A DNA stretch of 21,239 nucleotides from the NCBI GenBank assembly GCA_043812795.1, contig JBDRLU010000026.1, forward strand, positions 1-21,239. Direction: 5' to 3'. The notes beneath the pieces were generated by a model. That model was not told the DNA's origin and made no database searches. It was given only the letters and a program-made list of their open reading frames with translations. A program made the translations under genes and the position numbers. Positions 8,144-15,775 of the stretch are shown here, piece by piece (the stretch's first letter is position 1; every line of letters begins with the position of its first letter). The stretch comes from JBDRLU01 sp043812795 (GTDB lineage: Bacteria; Chloroflexota; Dehalococcoidia; Dehalococcoidales; UBA2162).

Positions 8144-8977
8144 CTATGGCTTTTTCCCGCCGTTGCGTACCTTTGCCGGCTTAACCGCCCTGACCCTGGC
8201 TGAGACTATCTTACCTCTCAAATCAAGATAGGTTTTAACCTCTTTAGGATTCAGTTCTTTCGGCGCATCGTTCTCGCTGTAGAAAGGAAGGGGACTCCGC
8301 TGCACCGTCACTCTGGTAAAGCCGGCAGCGCGGATTTTAGCCAGGTACTCATCTTCGGGCAGGGCACCGGCGATGCAGCCGGCCCATTGTTCCAGGCTCT
8401 CTTTCACTTCCCGGGGCAATTCACCGAGGAGGACGATGTCCGAGATACACAGACGGCCGCCCGGCTTGAGTACCCGGTAAGCCTCCCCGAAAACAGCATC
8501 CTTGTCCGGTGACAGATTGACGACACAGTTGGAGATAATGGCATCCACCGAACCATCGGGAACAGGCATGTGCTCCATCTCACCAAGGCGGAACTCGACA
8601 TTTTTGACGCCCATCTTCTGCACATTACGCCGGGCCAGTTGAATCATGTCCGAGGTCATATCCAGGCCGATTACCCGACCTTTCGCCCCAACTTTCTGCG
8701 CCGCCAGAAAACAATCAATGCCACCACCACTACCCAGGTCCAGCACTGTCTCGCCGGCTTTGAGTTCGGCAATGGCTGTCGGATTGCCGCAACCGAGCGA
8801 AACGTCGGTGACGTCTTTCGGCAGGTCTTTCAACTCTTCACCGCTATACAGCTTCTCCGCGTGAGTCGGCGCCTGGCACGAGCAAGAGTTACCACAGCAT
8901 GACTGGCTTTTAGACCGGGCTACTTTTCCGTAACGTTCCTTCACAAAACTCTTAATTTCTTCCGCATTCCGTGGCAT
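8144..8977 (-). CDS. arsM: Arsenite S-adenosylmethyltransferase
   Basis: This 277-residue class I methyltransferase converts As(III) to methylated arsenicals using S-adenosylmethionine in the cytoplasm. The SAM-binding motif is VLDLGSGGGIDCF (78-90), followed by the acidic GLD and the post-motif LKPGGRL. Three cysteines needed for arsenite binding in the ArsM/AS3MT family have counterparts at Cys63 (LGCGNP), Cys151 (SNCVVNL) and Cys201 (WAGCIAG). An extra N-terminal cluster of four cysteines (27, 28, 32, 34) may bind metalloid as well. The ATG at 8977 lies behind TAGGAGGA. It is the last gene of the ars operon, 43 nt after acr3, and its stop nearly touches the stop of the convergent MBL gene; I see no clear terminator there. 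Confidence 0.96.
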   Translation of the reverse strand: MPRNAEEIKSFVKERYGKVARSKSQSCCGNSCSCQAPTHAEKLYSGEELKDLPKDVTDVSLGCGNPTAIAELKAGETVLDLGSGGGIDCFLAAQKVGAKGRVIGLDMTSDMIQLARRNVQKMGVKNVEFRLGEMEHMPVPDGSVDAIISNCVVNLSPDKDAVFGEAYRVLKPGGRLCISDIVLLGELPREVKESLEQWAGCIAGALPEDEYLAKIRAAGFTRVTVQRSPLPFYSENDAPKELNPKEVKTYLDLRGKIVSARVRAVKPAKVRNGGKKP

Positions 8978-9020
8978 TTTTATCCTCCTAATTTTTATCG
9001 ATTGTCTTTAATCTCTATAT

Positions 9021-10127
9021 CTATTCCTGAGCCTTAACACTTTCGATCTGACAGGTTGTTGTCTGGGCTTCTCCGGCAAAAAACTTTCTTCTGAAATACA
9101 ACGCCAGGTTCACCAGGCTGATTAATACCGGCACCTCGACCAGCGGCCCGATGACCGCAGCAAAGGCCTGCCCGGAGCCGATACCGAAGACGGCTACCGA
9201 CACGGCGATGGCCAGCTCAAAGTTATTACTGGCAGCGGTAAAAGCGATGGTGGCCGTCCTGGCATAGTTTGCCCCGATTTTCTTACCCATGTAGAAGGAG
9301 ACCAGGAACATAACGACGAAATATATCAGCAGCGGCACCGCGATGCGCAGGACATCGAGCGGTATTTGGATGATAAGCTCGCCTTTGAGCGAGAACATGA
9401 CGACGATAGTAAAAAGGAGTGCCGCCAGGGTAATCGGGCTTATCTTCGGGATAAAAACACCTTCGTACCAGGTGCGCCCCTTAGCTCGGATTAGTAAAAA
9501 CCGGGTGAGCATACCGCCGAAGAAGGGGATGCCAAGATAAATAAGTACGCTCTGGGCTATTTGCCCGATGGTAACATCGACTTCGGAACCACTCAGACCA
9601 AACCAGGTAGGTAATATAGTAATAAAAATATAGGCATAGACCGAGTAGAAGACGATTTGAAAGATGGAGTTGAAGGCGACCAGACCGGCGGCGTATTCAT
9701 TATCGCCCTGGCAAAGCTCGTTCCAGACGATGACCATGGCGATACAGCGGGCCAGGCCTATCATAATCAGTCCCATCATGTATTCCGGGTAAGGCCAGAT
9801 AAAACCAAGGAACAGGATAGCCAGGAAAAACATGAGTACCGGCCCGATAATCCAGTTCTGTACCAGGGAGACCCCGAGCACCCGCCAGTCGCGGAAAACG
9901 CGGCCCAGTTCCTCATACCTCACCTTGGCCAGCGGCGGGTACATCATCAAAATAAGCCCGATGGCGATGGGAATAGAAGTGGTATTCACTTGAAAGAACG
10001 TGATGAATTTAGCCACTTGCGGGACAAAATACCCCAGCCCGACCCCCACGCCCATCGCCAGAAAAATCCAGAGCGTCAGGAAACGGTCGAGGAAATGTAA
10101 CCGATGTGTCACTGGCTGACTACCCAC
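9021..10127 (-). CDS. acr3: ACR3-family arsenite efflux permease
   Basis: This 368-residue integral membrane protein has about ten hydrophobic helices of the bile/arsenite/riboflavin transporter fold. The two residues known to be essential in ACR3 are placed as expected: Cys128 in GLARCIAM and Glu304 in SNNFELA. It exports As(OH)3 from the cytoplasm. The start is GTG at 10127, with AAAGGAG (10133-10139) 5 nt upstream; the N-terminal residues up to LDRFLTLW match the cytoplasmic start of the family. It is 21 nt downstream of a small ribbon-helix-helix-like gene and 43 nt upstream of arsM, so arsenite export and methylation are co-expressed. Confidence 0.97.
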   Translation of the reverse strand: MGSQPVTHRLHFLDRFLTLWIFLAMGVGVGLGYFVPQVAKFITFFQVNTTSIPIAIGLILMMYPPLAKVRYEELGRVFRDWRVLGVSLVQNWIIGPVLMFFLAILFLGFIWPYPEYMMGLIMIGLARCIAMVIVWNELCQGDNEYAAGLVAFNSIFQIVFYSVYAYIFITILPTWFGLSGSEVDVTIGQIAQSVLIYLGIPFFGGMLTRFLLIRAKGRTWYEGVFIPKISPITLAALLFTIVVMFSLKGELIIQIPLDVLRIAVPLLIYFVVMFLVSFYMGKKIGANYARTATIAFTAASNNFELAIAVSVAVFGIGSGQAFAAVIGPLVEVPVLISLVNLALYFRRKFFAGEAQTTTCQIESVKAQE

Positions 10128-10148
10128 TTGTGCTCCTTTCGAATATCC

Positions 10149-10361
10149 TTATTTACTCTTGGTCGTAAAATTCTTTACCGGGTCACCGCCACCATCCAGA
10201 TGTGATTGCAGCCGACCTTTTTGGGATTGAGCTACCCGGTCGTAAACGGCCCGCTTGAGAAACCGGAGCGCCTCTTTTTCGTCGGCATCTGTAACAATCC
10301 TCTCCAGTTCCATCATATCCTGCTCGTTAAAGGAAATGGCGGTTTTTCTAATTTCAAGCAT
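10149..10361 (-). CDS. Small ribbon-helix-helix-like protein in the ars operon
   Basis: This is a 70-residue protein with an ATG at 10361 and an excellent CGGAGGT (10367-10373) upstream, tightly packed between ccdA and acr3, so it is very likely expressed. A short beta-strand (KTAISF) is followed by two helices (about 12-24 and 28-46), the pattern of ribbon-helix-helix DNA-binding or antitoxin-like dimers. The C-terminal 20 residues look disordered and basic. I do not recognise a named family. It has no cysteine, so direct arsenic binding by thiols is unlikely. It could be a secondary regulator, but this is inferred from fold pattern only. Confidence 0.7.
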   Translation of the reverse strand: MLEIRKTAISFNEQDMMELERIVTDADEKEALRFLKRAVYDRVAQSQKGRLQSHLDGGGDPVKNFTTKSK

Positions 10362-10387
10362 CCTGTACCTCCGTTATCATCGGCTAT

Positions 10388-11083
10388 TTACAACAAGTAA
10401 GTAAATAGATATATGCCCGCTCCACACAAAATCACCCCTCCGGCCTTTTTGGAGTAAGTAGAGAAGTTACTTATCCCTTTTGACACCAGCACTCTCTGGG
10501 CAAATCCGGCGGAGATGCCGGCGCCAAGTACCAGCACCCAGTGGCCCAGTGCATAAGCCAGGAGTAGCCCTCCGCTATAAGCTATCTCCTTCTGGGTCGC
10601 CGCAAAGGTCAGTATTACCGCCAGAACGGGGGTGGCACAGGGAGAAGCAACTATGCCAAAGAAAAGACCCATTAAAAAAGCTCCGAGCAGCGCCTTTCTC
10701 TTGGGCAGCAAGCGTTGCGAGATGCCAATATTGAAATTCAGTTTTTCCGAAAATAGTAGATACAGCCCCAATAAGATAGCGACCGGTGGCAATATATAGT
10801 ACCAGAAGCCGCCGATATCGCCGAAAAGCTTACCCAGAGCACCGGCAATTATCCCCAGAATGGTAAAAGTAATAGTCAGTCCCAATGTAAACATCAGTGA
10901 ATACTGAACCGCTTTCGTTTGTGAGCCTTCCGCATAGCCGCCTACATAACCGATTACCAGGGGAATCATCGCCAAGACACAGGGGCTGGCGCTTGAGATA
11001 ATACCTCCTAAAAAACAGGCGGGGAAAGCCAGCCATTCCCGGTTCCCGATGATAATACCAACATCTCCCAGCAGGCTCTCCAC
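10388..11083 (-). CDS. ccdA: CcdA/DsbD-like thiol-disulfide transmembrane protein
   Basis: This 231-residue protein with six predicted membrane helices is of the CcdA family, which moves electrons from cytoplasmic thioredoxin across the membrane to extracytoplasmic thioredoxin-like proteins. The paired redox motifs are Cys35 in SASPCVLAMIP and Cys149 in ASPCATPV; both Cys-Pro-adjacent positions are typical. It starts with GTG at 11083, whose G overlaps the TAG stop of the thioredoxin lipoprotein gene (TAGTG), giving 1-nt overlap and translational coupling. The obvious partner is therefore that lipoprotein. A cytochrome c maturation role is possible in this family, but no such genes are nearby. 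Confidence 0.9.
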   Translation of the reverse strand: MESLLGDVGIIIGNREWLAFPACFLGGIISSASPCVLAMIPLVIGYVGGYAEGSQTKAVQYSLMFTLGLTITFTILGIIAGALGKLFGDIGGFWYYILPPVAILLGLYLLFSEKLNFNIGISQRLLPKRKALLGAFLMGLFFGIVASPCATPVLAVILTFAATQKEIAYSGGLLLAYALGHWVLVLGAGISAGFAQRVLVSKGISNFSTYSKKAGGVILCGAGIYLFTYLL

Positions 11084-11520
11084 TACTTTATCCCCAGTTT
11101 ACTCAATTGAGCAATGATTTGGGCTTCCGGCCAAAAACCGACATGTCTGAATACCTCTTTACCGCTCTCATCGAAGATTATTTGTGTGGGTATCGCCATT
11201 ACCCGGTAGTAGTTCGTGAGGTCTCGATATTCATCGACACTGACGATGGATACATTCAACTTATCCTGATATTCGACCGCCATGTCTTCCAGTATCGGCT
11301 TCATTTCTTTACATGGGATGCAGGTCCCCCGTCCAAACTCAGCTAGAGTGGGCTTTCCGTTAGTCAAAGCTTGCGGCAAAGTTATTGAGACCAGCTCAGC
11401 CCCGATTGATTGCGTTACACCTGGCCTAGTAGCGGCTGACCCTTTGGACTGGCAGCTTATTGCGAGTGTAAATAGCAACAACACCACTGCCAGTAACAGA
11501 ATTCGTCTGGTTATAGTCAA
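11083..11520 (-). CDS. Thioredoxin-like lipoprotein
   Basis: This 145-residue protein has a type II signal peptide (TRR, a hydrophobic run, then lipobox LAISC with Cys23), so it is anchored on the outer face of the membrane. The mature part is a thioredoxin fold with the redox motif GTCIPCKEM (Cys67, Cys70) and the cis-proline in MAIPTQ. The start is TTG at 11520, preceded by a weak GGGGG. It would be reduced by the CcdA homologue with which it is translationally coupled. In this operon it may protect or regenerate surface protein thiols against arsenicals; that role is inferred from location. The arsC remnant lies just upstream. Confidence 0.88.
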   Translation of the reverse strand: MTITRRILLLAVVLLLFTLAISCQSKGSAATRPGVTQSIGAELVSITLPQALTNGKPTLAEFGRGTCIPCKEMKPILEDMAVEYQDKLNVSIVSVDEYRDLTNYYRVMAIPTQIIFDESGKEVFRHVGFWPEAQIIAQLSKLGIK

Positions 11521-11530
11521 GGTGCCCCCT

Positions 11531-11710
11531 TCATATTTCCCTAAGCAGTTTCGCTACTCTTTCCTTTATCTCGTCCTTTATTTTCCTGACCTGCTCGGGT
11601 GACTTACCGGACGGGTCTTCCAGCGCCCAATCTTCGGTCTTGCTCGCCGGGCAAACGGCTTTCGCCTCGGCGCCACAGCCCATGGTAATCATCTTATCCG
11701 CTTTCTCTCT
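11531..11710 (-). pseudogene. arsC: C-terminal remnant of an ArsC arsenate reductase (LMW-phosphatase type)
   Basis: Read on the minus strand, the stretch encodes REKADKMITMGCG, then VCPA, EDWALEDPSGK, and a final amphipathic helix ending RVAKLLREI before a TGA at 11531-11533. This is the C-terminal half of thioredoxin-coupled arsenate reductases: it keeps the counterparts of the two resolving cysteines (B. subtilis Cys82 and Cys89) and the Asp of the DP loop. The N-terminal half with the P-loop nucleophile (CxxxxxRS) is absent. The reading frame runs directly into the stop codon of the preceding mini-thioredoxin gene at 11709-11711, so about 70-80 residues appear deleted at that junction. 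A short product from the ATG at 11692 is possible but could not reduce arsenate by the normal mechanism. Confidence 0.82.
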
Positions 11711-11966
11711 AGGTCTTTTCTTCGTTGACCAGGGCGGTAGTAATAAAAGTATTGACCTCTGCTTTCGTCGGCACCCGCCCGGAGACGACCAGTTTTTCGT
11801 TAATCACCAGACCGGGTGTTTTGAGAATCGGATACTCCATTATTTTGTTCATATCCCGGACATGTTCGACACTTGCCTCAACCTTGAGCTCTCCCAATAC
11901 CTCTTTGGTGACCTGCTCCAGTTCATCGCACTTGTGGCAACCCGGACCGAGAATCTTGATTTTCAT
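11709..11966 (-). CDS. Mini-thioredoxin (TM0996/redox-active disulfide protein 2 type)
   Basis: This 85-residue protein consists of a minimal thioredoxin fold: beta-strand MKIKILG, then GPGCHKC (redox Cys10 and Cys13), and the cis-Pro in KTPGLVIN. The ATG at 11966 is preceded by GGAGGT. Small thioredoxins of this group often sit next to DUF318/ArsP-like permeases and arsR genes, as here (17 nt after the permease). It could deliver electrons to the permease, to ArsC, or to metalloid-thiol adducts; none is proven. Its last residues (VNEEKT) lie at the deletion junction with the arsC remnant, so the natural C-terminus may have been altered. Confidence 0.88.
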   Translation of the reverse strand: MKIKILGPGCHKCDELEQVTKEVLGELKVEASVEHVRDMNKIMEYPILKTPGLVINEKLVVSGRVPTKAEVNTFITTALVNEEKT

Positions 11967-11983
11967 ACCTACCTCCGTTACTT

Positions 11984-13021
11984 TTATTTGATTATCCAGC
12001 CGAAAATGTACCCGGTAATAGTCGCCATAGCAACCACAAGACCGACGTAAGTCAACATCTTCTTTGTCCCCATGACGTTGCGGATGACCAGCATACTGGG
12101 CAGCGATAAAGCCGGACCGGCCAGCAACAGTGCCAGCGCCGGCCCCTTGCCCATACCTAAATCCAGGAAAGCTTTTATCACCGGCACCTCGGTAAGAGTC
12201 GCAAAGTACATCAATGCCCCCAGAAAAGAGGCAATAAAGTTAGCGAAAAGGCTGTTCCCGCCAACGTAGCCGGTAACCACTGATTCAGGGATAACTACCT
12301 TGAGAATACCCGCCACGAACACGCCGACCAGAAGCCAGGGGATAATCAGGCGGGTAAAATGTAACGTCTCTTTTAGCCATTGTGCTATCTCGCCTTTAGT
12401 AAACCAGCGCCACAGGATTACGGCCAAGACAACCAGGAATACGCCGGTAACAATCCAGTTTTTGGAGGCGGCAAAGACCAGTATCGCCACCAGCGCCGCC
12501 AGGAAGATAACCTGCTGCCAGATGCTCTTACCCAGCGGGTCAGCCGCGAGCAGGGCAAACGCCTGGGCATCGGCCTGAGTCTTCTCTTTGCGATAGATGA
12601 AGGCCATCATCAGCCCGATGACCACCGCAAATAAAATGGCGCCGATAGCACGGGCCAGCCCAATGTCATAGCCGAGGAGCCTGGCTGAATAGACAATGGC
12701 TAAAACATTGATGGCCGGTCCGGAGAACAGGAAGGCAATGGCCGGACCCAAACCGGCGCCTTTTTTATAAATACCGGCGAACAGTGGCAGCACCGTACAG
12801 GAACACACGGCCAGCACCGCACCCGAGACCGAAGCCACACTGTACGATGACAGCCTATTCGCCTGGGGACCGAAGTACTTGAGTATTGCTGCCTGTGAAA
12901 CAAAGGCAGCAATCGCTCCGGCGATGAATAGCGCCGGCACCAAGCATGTTAGCACGTGTGCCGATAAGTATTCAACCAGGCCATTGATACCACCCCAAAA
13001 TAGATTAACCAGTATCGTCAT
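11984..13021 (-). CDS. DUF318-family permease, ArsP-like
   Basis: This 345-residue membrane protein has about eight to ten hydrophobic helices arranged as two related halves, each with a conserved loop: AVCSCTVLPL with Cys73 and Cys75, then GAGLGPAIAF and SGPAINVLA in the first, and TEVPVIKAF, GKGPALALLLAGPALSLPS in the second. This is the DUF318 permease family, which includes ArsP, an exporter of trivalent organoarsenicals such as methylarsenite. Presence of arsM in the same operon fits export of its toxic product MAs(III), but some family members move other metals. The ATG start at 13021 lacks a strong Shine-Dalgarno; it is 22 nt after arsR. Confidence 0.88.
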   Translation of the reverse strand: MTILVNLFWGGINGLVEYLSAHVLTCLVPALFIAGAIAAFVSQAAILKYFGPQANRLSSYSVASVSGAVLAVCSCTVLPLFAGIYKKGAGLGPAIAFLFSGPAINVLAIVYSARLLGYDIGLARAIGAILFAVVIGLMMAFIYRKEKTQADAQAFALLAADPLGKSIWQQVIFLAALVAILVFAASKNWIVTGVFLVVLAVILWRWFTKGEIAQWLKETLHFTRLIIPWLLVGVFVAGILKVVIPESVVTGYVGGNSLFANFIASFLGALMYFATLTEVPVIKAFLDLGMGKGPALALLLAGPALSLPSMLVIRNVMGTKKMLTYVGLVVAMATITGYIFGWIIK

Positions 13022-13043
13022 ACTTTATTGCCCGAGTACAAAA

Positions 13044-13430
13044 TCAAAGAGAAGTCGGCTTGAAAGCAGGTTCCTCGCCTAAATTACACACACAGCTAGG
13101 GCCAACACGTTGGGCTTGCTTCAGTCGCTCTCTATCACCACCTAATGAGTCATCGCGGACCAGGGTATCTTTCAAAAGGCTGACCACGGATGCAGCATAA
13201 CGATTACCGGCTTCCGTGTCCAAAGCGTAGAGTATCCACGCCCCGACTCGCCTTGAGCGTAATAAACCGGCCTTCTCAAGAATACCCAGGTTACGTGAAG
13301 CCCGTGATTGGGAGATATTAAGCACCTGCATCACTTCACAAACGCAACATTCTCTTTCCATAAGCAGGTTAAGAATTCTTAACCTTGTCTCGTCGGAGAG
13401 TGCCTTCATCGCCTTAATCAAGTCCTTCAT
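13044..13430 (-). CDS. arsR: ArsR-family arsenic-responsive repressor
   Basis: This 128-residue winged-helix protein is the first gene of the operon. The motif ECCVCEV (Cys28, Cys29, Cys31) matches the ELCVCDL metalloid-binding box of ArsR, and the recognition helix follows as ISQSRASRNLGILEKAGL. A second pair of cysteines near the C-terminus (Cys113, Cys115 in PSCVCN) could add to a metalloid site or sense methylarsenite. It should repress the operon until As(III) binds. The ATG at 13430 is preceded by GGAGG (13436-13440). Its promoter and operator lie immediately upstream. Confidence 0.95.
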   Translation of the reverse strand: MKDLIKAMKALSDETRLRILNLLMERECCVCEVMQVLNISQSRASRNLGILEKAGLLRSRRVGAWILYALDTEAGNRYAASVVSLLKDTLVRDDSLGGDRERLKQAQRVGPSCVCNLGEEPAFKPTSL

Positions 13431-13446
13431 AAACGCCTCCGTATCT

Positions 13447-13470
13447 GTATATGCACATATCTACATATAC
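13447..13470. promoter_or_regulatory. Probable ArsR operator
   Basis: An inverted repeat GTATATG (13447-13453) and CATATAC (13464-13470) is separated by 10 nt, with a nested ATATG-CA-CATAT dyad (13449-13460). It overlaps the -10 element and the predicted transcription start of the arsR promoter, as expected for a repressor site; ArsR/SmtB operators are AT-rich inverted repeats of similar form. Confidence 0.7.
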
Positions 13471-13492
13471 CATTATTTAAGCCGGATGTCAA
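13464..13492 (-). promoter_or_regulatory. Promoter of the ars operon
   Basis: On the minus strand TTGACA (13487-13492, perfect) is followed by a 17-nt spacer and TATATG (13464-13469). Transcription would start near 13457 and give a short leader of about 27 nt with the arsR ribosome binding site. Confidence 0.72.
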
Positions 13493-13540
13493 ACCCGTGA
13501 TTGCCCGCCACCGCCAGACCAAGCGTTCTGTCGTCAGGAA

Positions 13541-13549
13541 TGCTATAAT
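13541..13549 (+). promoter_or_regulatory. Extended -10 promoter of pcrA, leaderless
   Basis: TGCTATAAT is a perfect extended -10 (TGn plus TATAAT at 13544-13549); no good -35 is seen. The GTG start codon at 13556 lies exactly where transcription would begin, and an in-frame TAG just before it rules out an earlier start. Confidence 0.65.
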
Positions 13550-13555
13550 AGATAG

Positions 13556-15733
13556 GTGGATATTCTGGCCGAACTCAATCCGGCACAAAGAGAAGCCGTT
13601 GAAGCTATCGGTGGTCCGGTACTTATTTTAGCCGGTCCGGGCAGTGGCAAGACCAGGGTTATCACCCACCGCGTCGCTTACCTCATCCGAGCCTGCGGTG
13701 TCAAACCGCGTAACATCATGGCCGTGACCTTTACCAACAAAGCCGCCCGGGAAATGAATGAGCGTCTGCGGCAACTGGCCAGCCATGCTATCAACGACCT
13801 GACGGTCGGTACTTTTCACGCTATCTGCTCCCGCATTCTACGTCGCGATGGCCAGGCAATCGATGTCCCGCCCCAGTTCGTTATTTACGACGATGATGAC
13901 CAGCTCAGCCTGCTCAAGCAGATTCTGCAGGAGCTTGGCCTTGACCCCAAGCAATACGCGCCGCAGGTCATTTCATCGGCCATTTCCTCGGCAAAAAGCC
14001 GTTTGCTCAGTCCGGCCGACTACGCCGAGCGGGGCCACAGCTATTTTGAGGAAATCGTCGCCCGGGTCTATGAACGCTACCAGCAGCTCCTCAACGAAAA
14101 TAAGGCCCTCGACTTCGACGATTTATTGCTGAAAACGGTGCTGCTTTTCCAGAAGAAACCAGAAATTTTATCCCGCTATCAGTCGCGCTACGTGCACCTG
14201 CTGGTGGACGAATTCCAGGATACCAACCTGGTGCAATACGAACTCATCAAACAGCTCGGCGGTAAGTACCGCAATATCTGCGTGGTCGGCGACCCCGACC
14301 AGTCGATTTACTCGTGGCGGTTCGCCGACCTGCGTAATATCATGAGTTTCGAGAAGGACTACCCCAAAGCTAAGGTGTTCCTGCTCGAACAAAACTACCG
14401 GTCGACGAAGATGATTCTGGAAGCTGCCTCCCAATTGATTTCCGCCAACCAGCAACGCAAACCCAACAAATTGTGGACGGAAAACGAGACGGGCGAGCCG
14501 ATTACTGTCGTCGAGACTTACACCGAACAGGAAGAAGCCCAGTTCACCGTCGGTGAAATCGAGCGCCTGGTCAGTCAGGGGCATTTCAGCCTGGGCGATT
14601 TTGCCGTAATGTACCGCACCAACGCCCAGTCTCGCGTCCTCGAGGAAGCTTTCCTGCGCTACGGCACGGCTTACAAACTGGTCGCCGGCACCCGTTTTTA
14701 TGAACGGCGTGAAGTGAAAGATATTATCGCCTATCTCCGTCTCATCCAGAATCCGCACGATAATGTCAGCTTCAGCCGGGTCATCAATGTCCCCCAGCGC
14801 GGCATCGGTGAACAAACACAGCATAAGCTCGCCGACTGGGCCAAGTCACACGGGCTTTCGCAATTCGAGGCATTGAAACTGGTGACCAAAAACGAGGCTG
14901 GCACCTCGCCTTTTCCACCGCACACCGGGCGCGTCCTGGTCGGTTTTCTTAACCTGATGGGAGAGTTCATTACCGCCAGCCGGGAGCTGAACCTGGTGGA
15001 GCTGTTCGACCGGCTCGTTGAACGTACCGGCTATAAGAGCTATATCCTGAGCGGGCTGGAAGGGGAAGACCGCTGGGAAAATATTCTTGAACTGCGCACC
15101 GTGGCCGAGCAATACCAGGAGTTGCCGCCACCTGAAGGTTTAAGCGCTTTTCTCGAGGGGGTTACCCTTGTTGCCGACGTCGATAGCCTGGATGAAAGCG
15201 TGCCGGCCGTTACCCTGATTACCCTGCACCAGGCCAAAGGACTAGAGTTTCCCGTGGTGTTTATCGTCGGCATGGAAGACGGCCTGCTCCCCCACATCCG
15301 GTCGATGGACGACCCGACCCAGATGGAAGAAGAGCGACGACTCTGCTACGTAGGCATCACCCGCGCCAAGCAGAAGATATACCTCGTCCGTGCTTTTCGC
15401 CGCAGCCTGATGGGACGCAGTATGGTCAGCCCACCGTCCCGTTTTCTCAATGACATACCGTCGCAACTGGTGGCGCCGAGCGGCTGGCAGGGGGAGGAGA
15501 CCCGCTTGGCCGACGCCGTTTATGCCTGGAACCGGCCGACCGCTCCCATGTCGATGACGGTCCTGGCTGAATTGAAAGCCGGCGACCACGTCCGCCACAC
15601 TCAGTTCGGCGAAGGGGTGGTCGTCAATGCCCAGAAGGTAAAAGAAGACAATGAAGTCACCGTGGCCTTCAAAGGCCAGGGCATCAAAAAACTCCTCATG
15701 AGCTTCGCCCGGTTAGAGAAGATAGAGTCATAA
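13556..15733 (+). CDS. pcrA: ATP-dependent DNA helicase, PcrA/UvrD/Rep family
   Basis: This 725-residue superfamily 1A helicase unwinds DNA 3' to 5' in repair and replication restart. Motifs in order: Q-motif LNPAQREAV (7-15), Walker A AGPGSGKT (26-33), VDEFQD (217-222), GDPDQSIYSWR, QNYRST (279-284), TLHQAKGLEF (about 556-565), and YVGITRAKQ. The C-terminal GDHVRHTQFGEGVVV is the Tudor-like end found in PcrA/UvrD. Length is normal. The start is GTG at 13556, preceded by an in-frame TAG and no Shine-Dalgarno; it matches the family's usual N-terminus. mutL follows 42 nt later, with a separate promoter between them. Confidence 0.96.
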   Translation: MDILAELNPAQREAVEAIGGPVLILAGPGSGKTRVITHRVAYLIRACGVKPRNIMAVTFTNKAAREMNERLRQLASHAINDLTVGTFHAICSRILRRDGQAIDVPPQFVIYDDDDQLSLLKQILQELGLDPKQYAPQVISSAISSAKSRLLSPADYAERGHSYFEEIVARVYERYQQLLNENKALDFDDLLLKTVLLFQKKPEILSRYQSRYVHLLVDEFQDTNLVQYELIKQLGGKYRNICVVGDPDQSIYSWRFADLRNIMSFEKDYPKAKVFLLEQNYRSTKMILEAASQLISANQQRKPNKLWTENETGEPITVVETYTEQEEAQFTVGEIERLVSQGHFSLGDFAVMYRTNAQSRVLEEAFLRYGTAYKLVAGTRFYERREVKDIIAYLRLIQNPHDNVSFSRVINVPQRGIGEQTQHKLADWAKSHGLSQFEALKLVTKNEAGTSPFPPHTGRVLVGFLNLMGEFITASRELNLVELFDRLVERTGYKSYILSGLEGEDRWENILELRTVAEQYQELPPPEGLSAFLEGVTLVADVDSLDESVPAVTLITLHQAKGLEFPVVFIVGMEDGLLPHIRSMDDPTQMEEERRLCYVGITRAKQKIYLVRAFRRSLMGRSMVSPPSRFLNDIPSQLVAPSGWQGEETRLADAVYAWNRPTAPMSMTVLAELKAGDHVRHTQFGEGVVVNAQKVKEDNEVTVAFKGQGIKKLLMSFARLEKIES

Positions 15734-15739
15734 TACCCC

Positions 15740-15768
15740 TTGACATCTTACACGGAAACGTGTAGAGT
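15740..15768 (+). promoter_or_regulatory. mutL promoter with an embedded dyad
   Basis: TTGACA (15740-15745), a 17-nt spacer and TAGAGT (15763-15768) end 7 nt before the mutL ATG at 15776, so the transcript would be leaderless or nearly so. Inside the spacer lies the symmetric sequence TACACGGAAACGTGTA (15749-15764), 6-nt arms around GAAA, which looks like a repressor site and overlaps the -10. Confidence 0.5.
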
Positions 15769-15775
15769 TAAACTG

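Noticed and set aside
14168..14824. 218-codon minus-strand frame inside pcrA
   Set aside because: Antisense to clear helicase motifs and low complexity in character.
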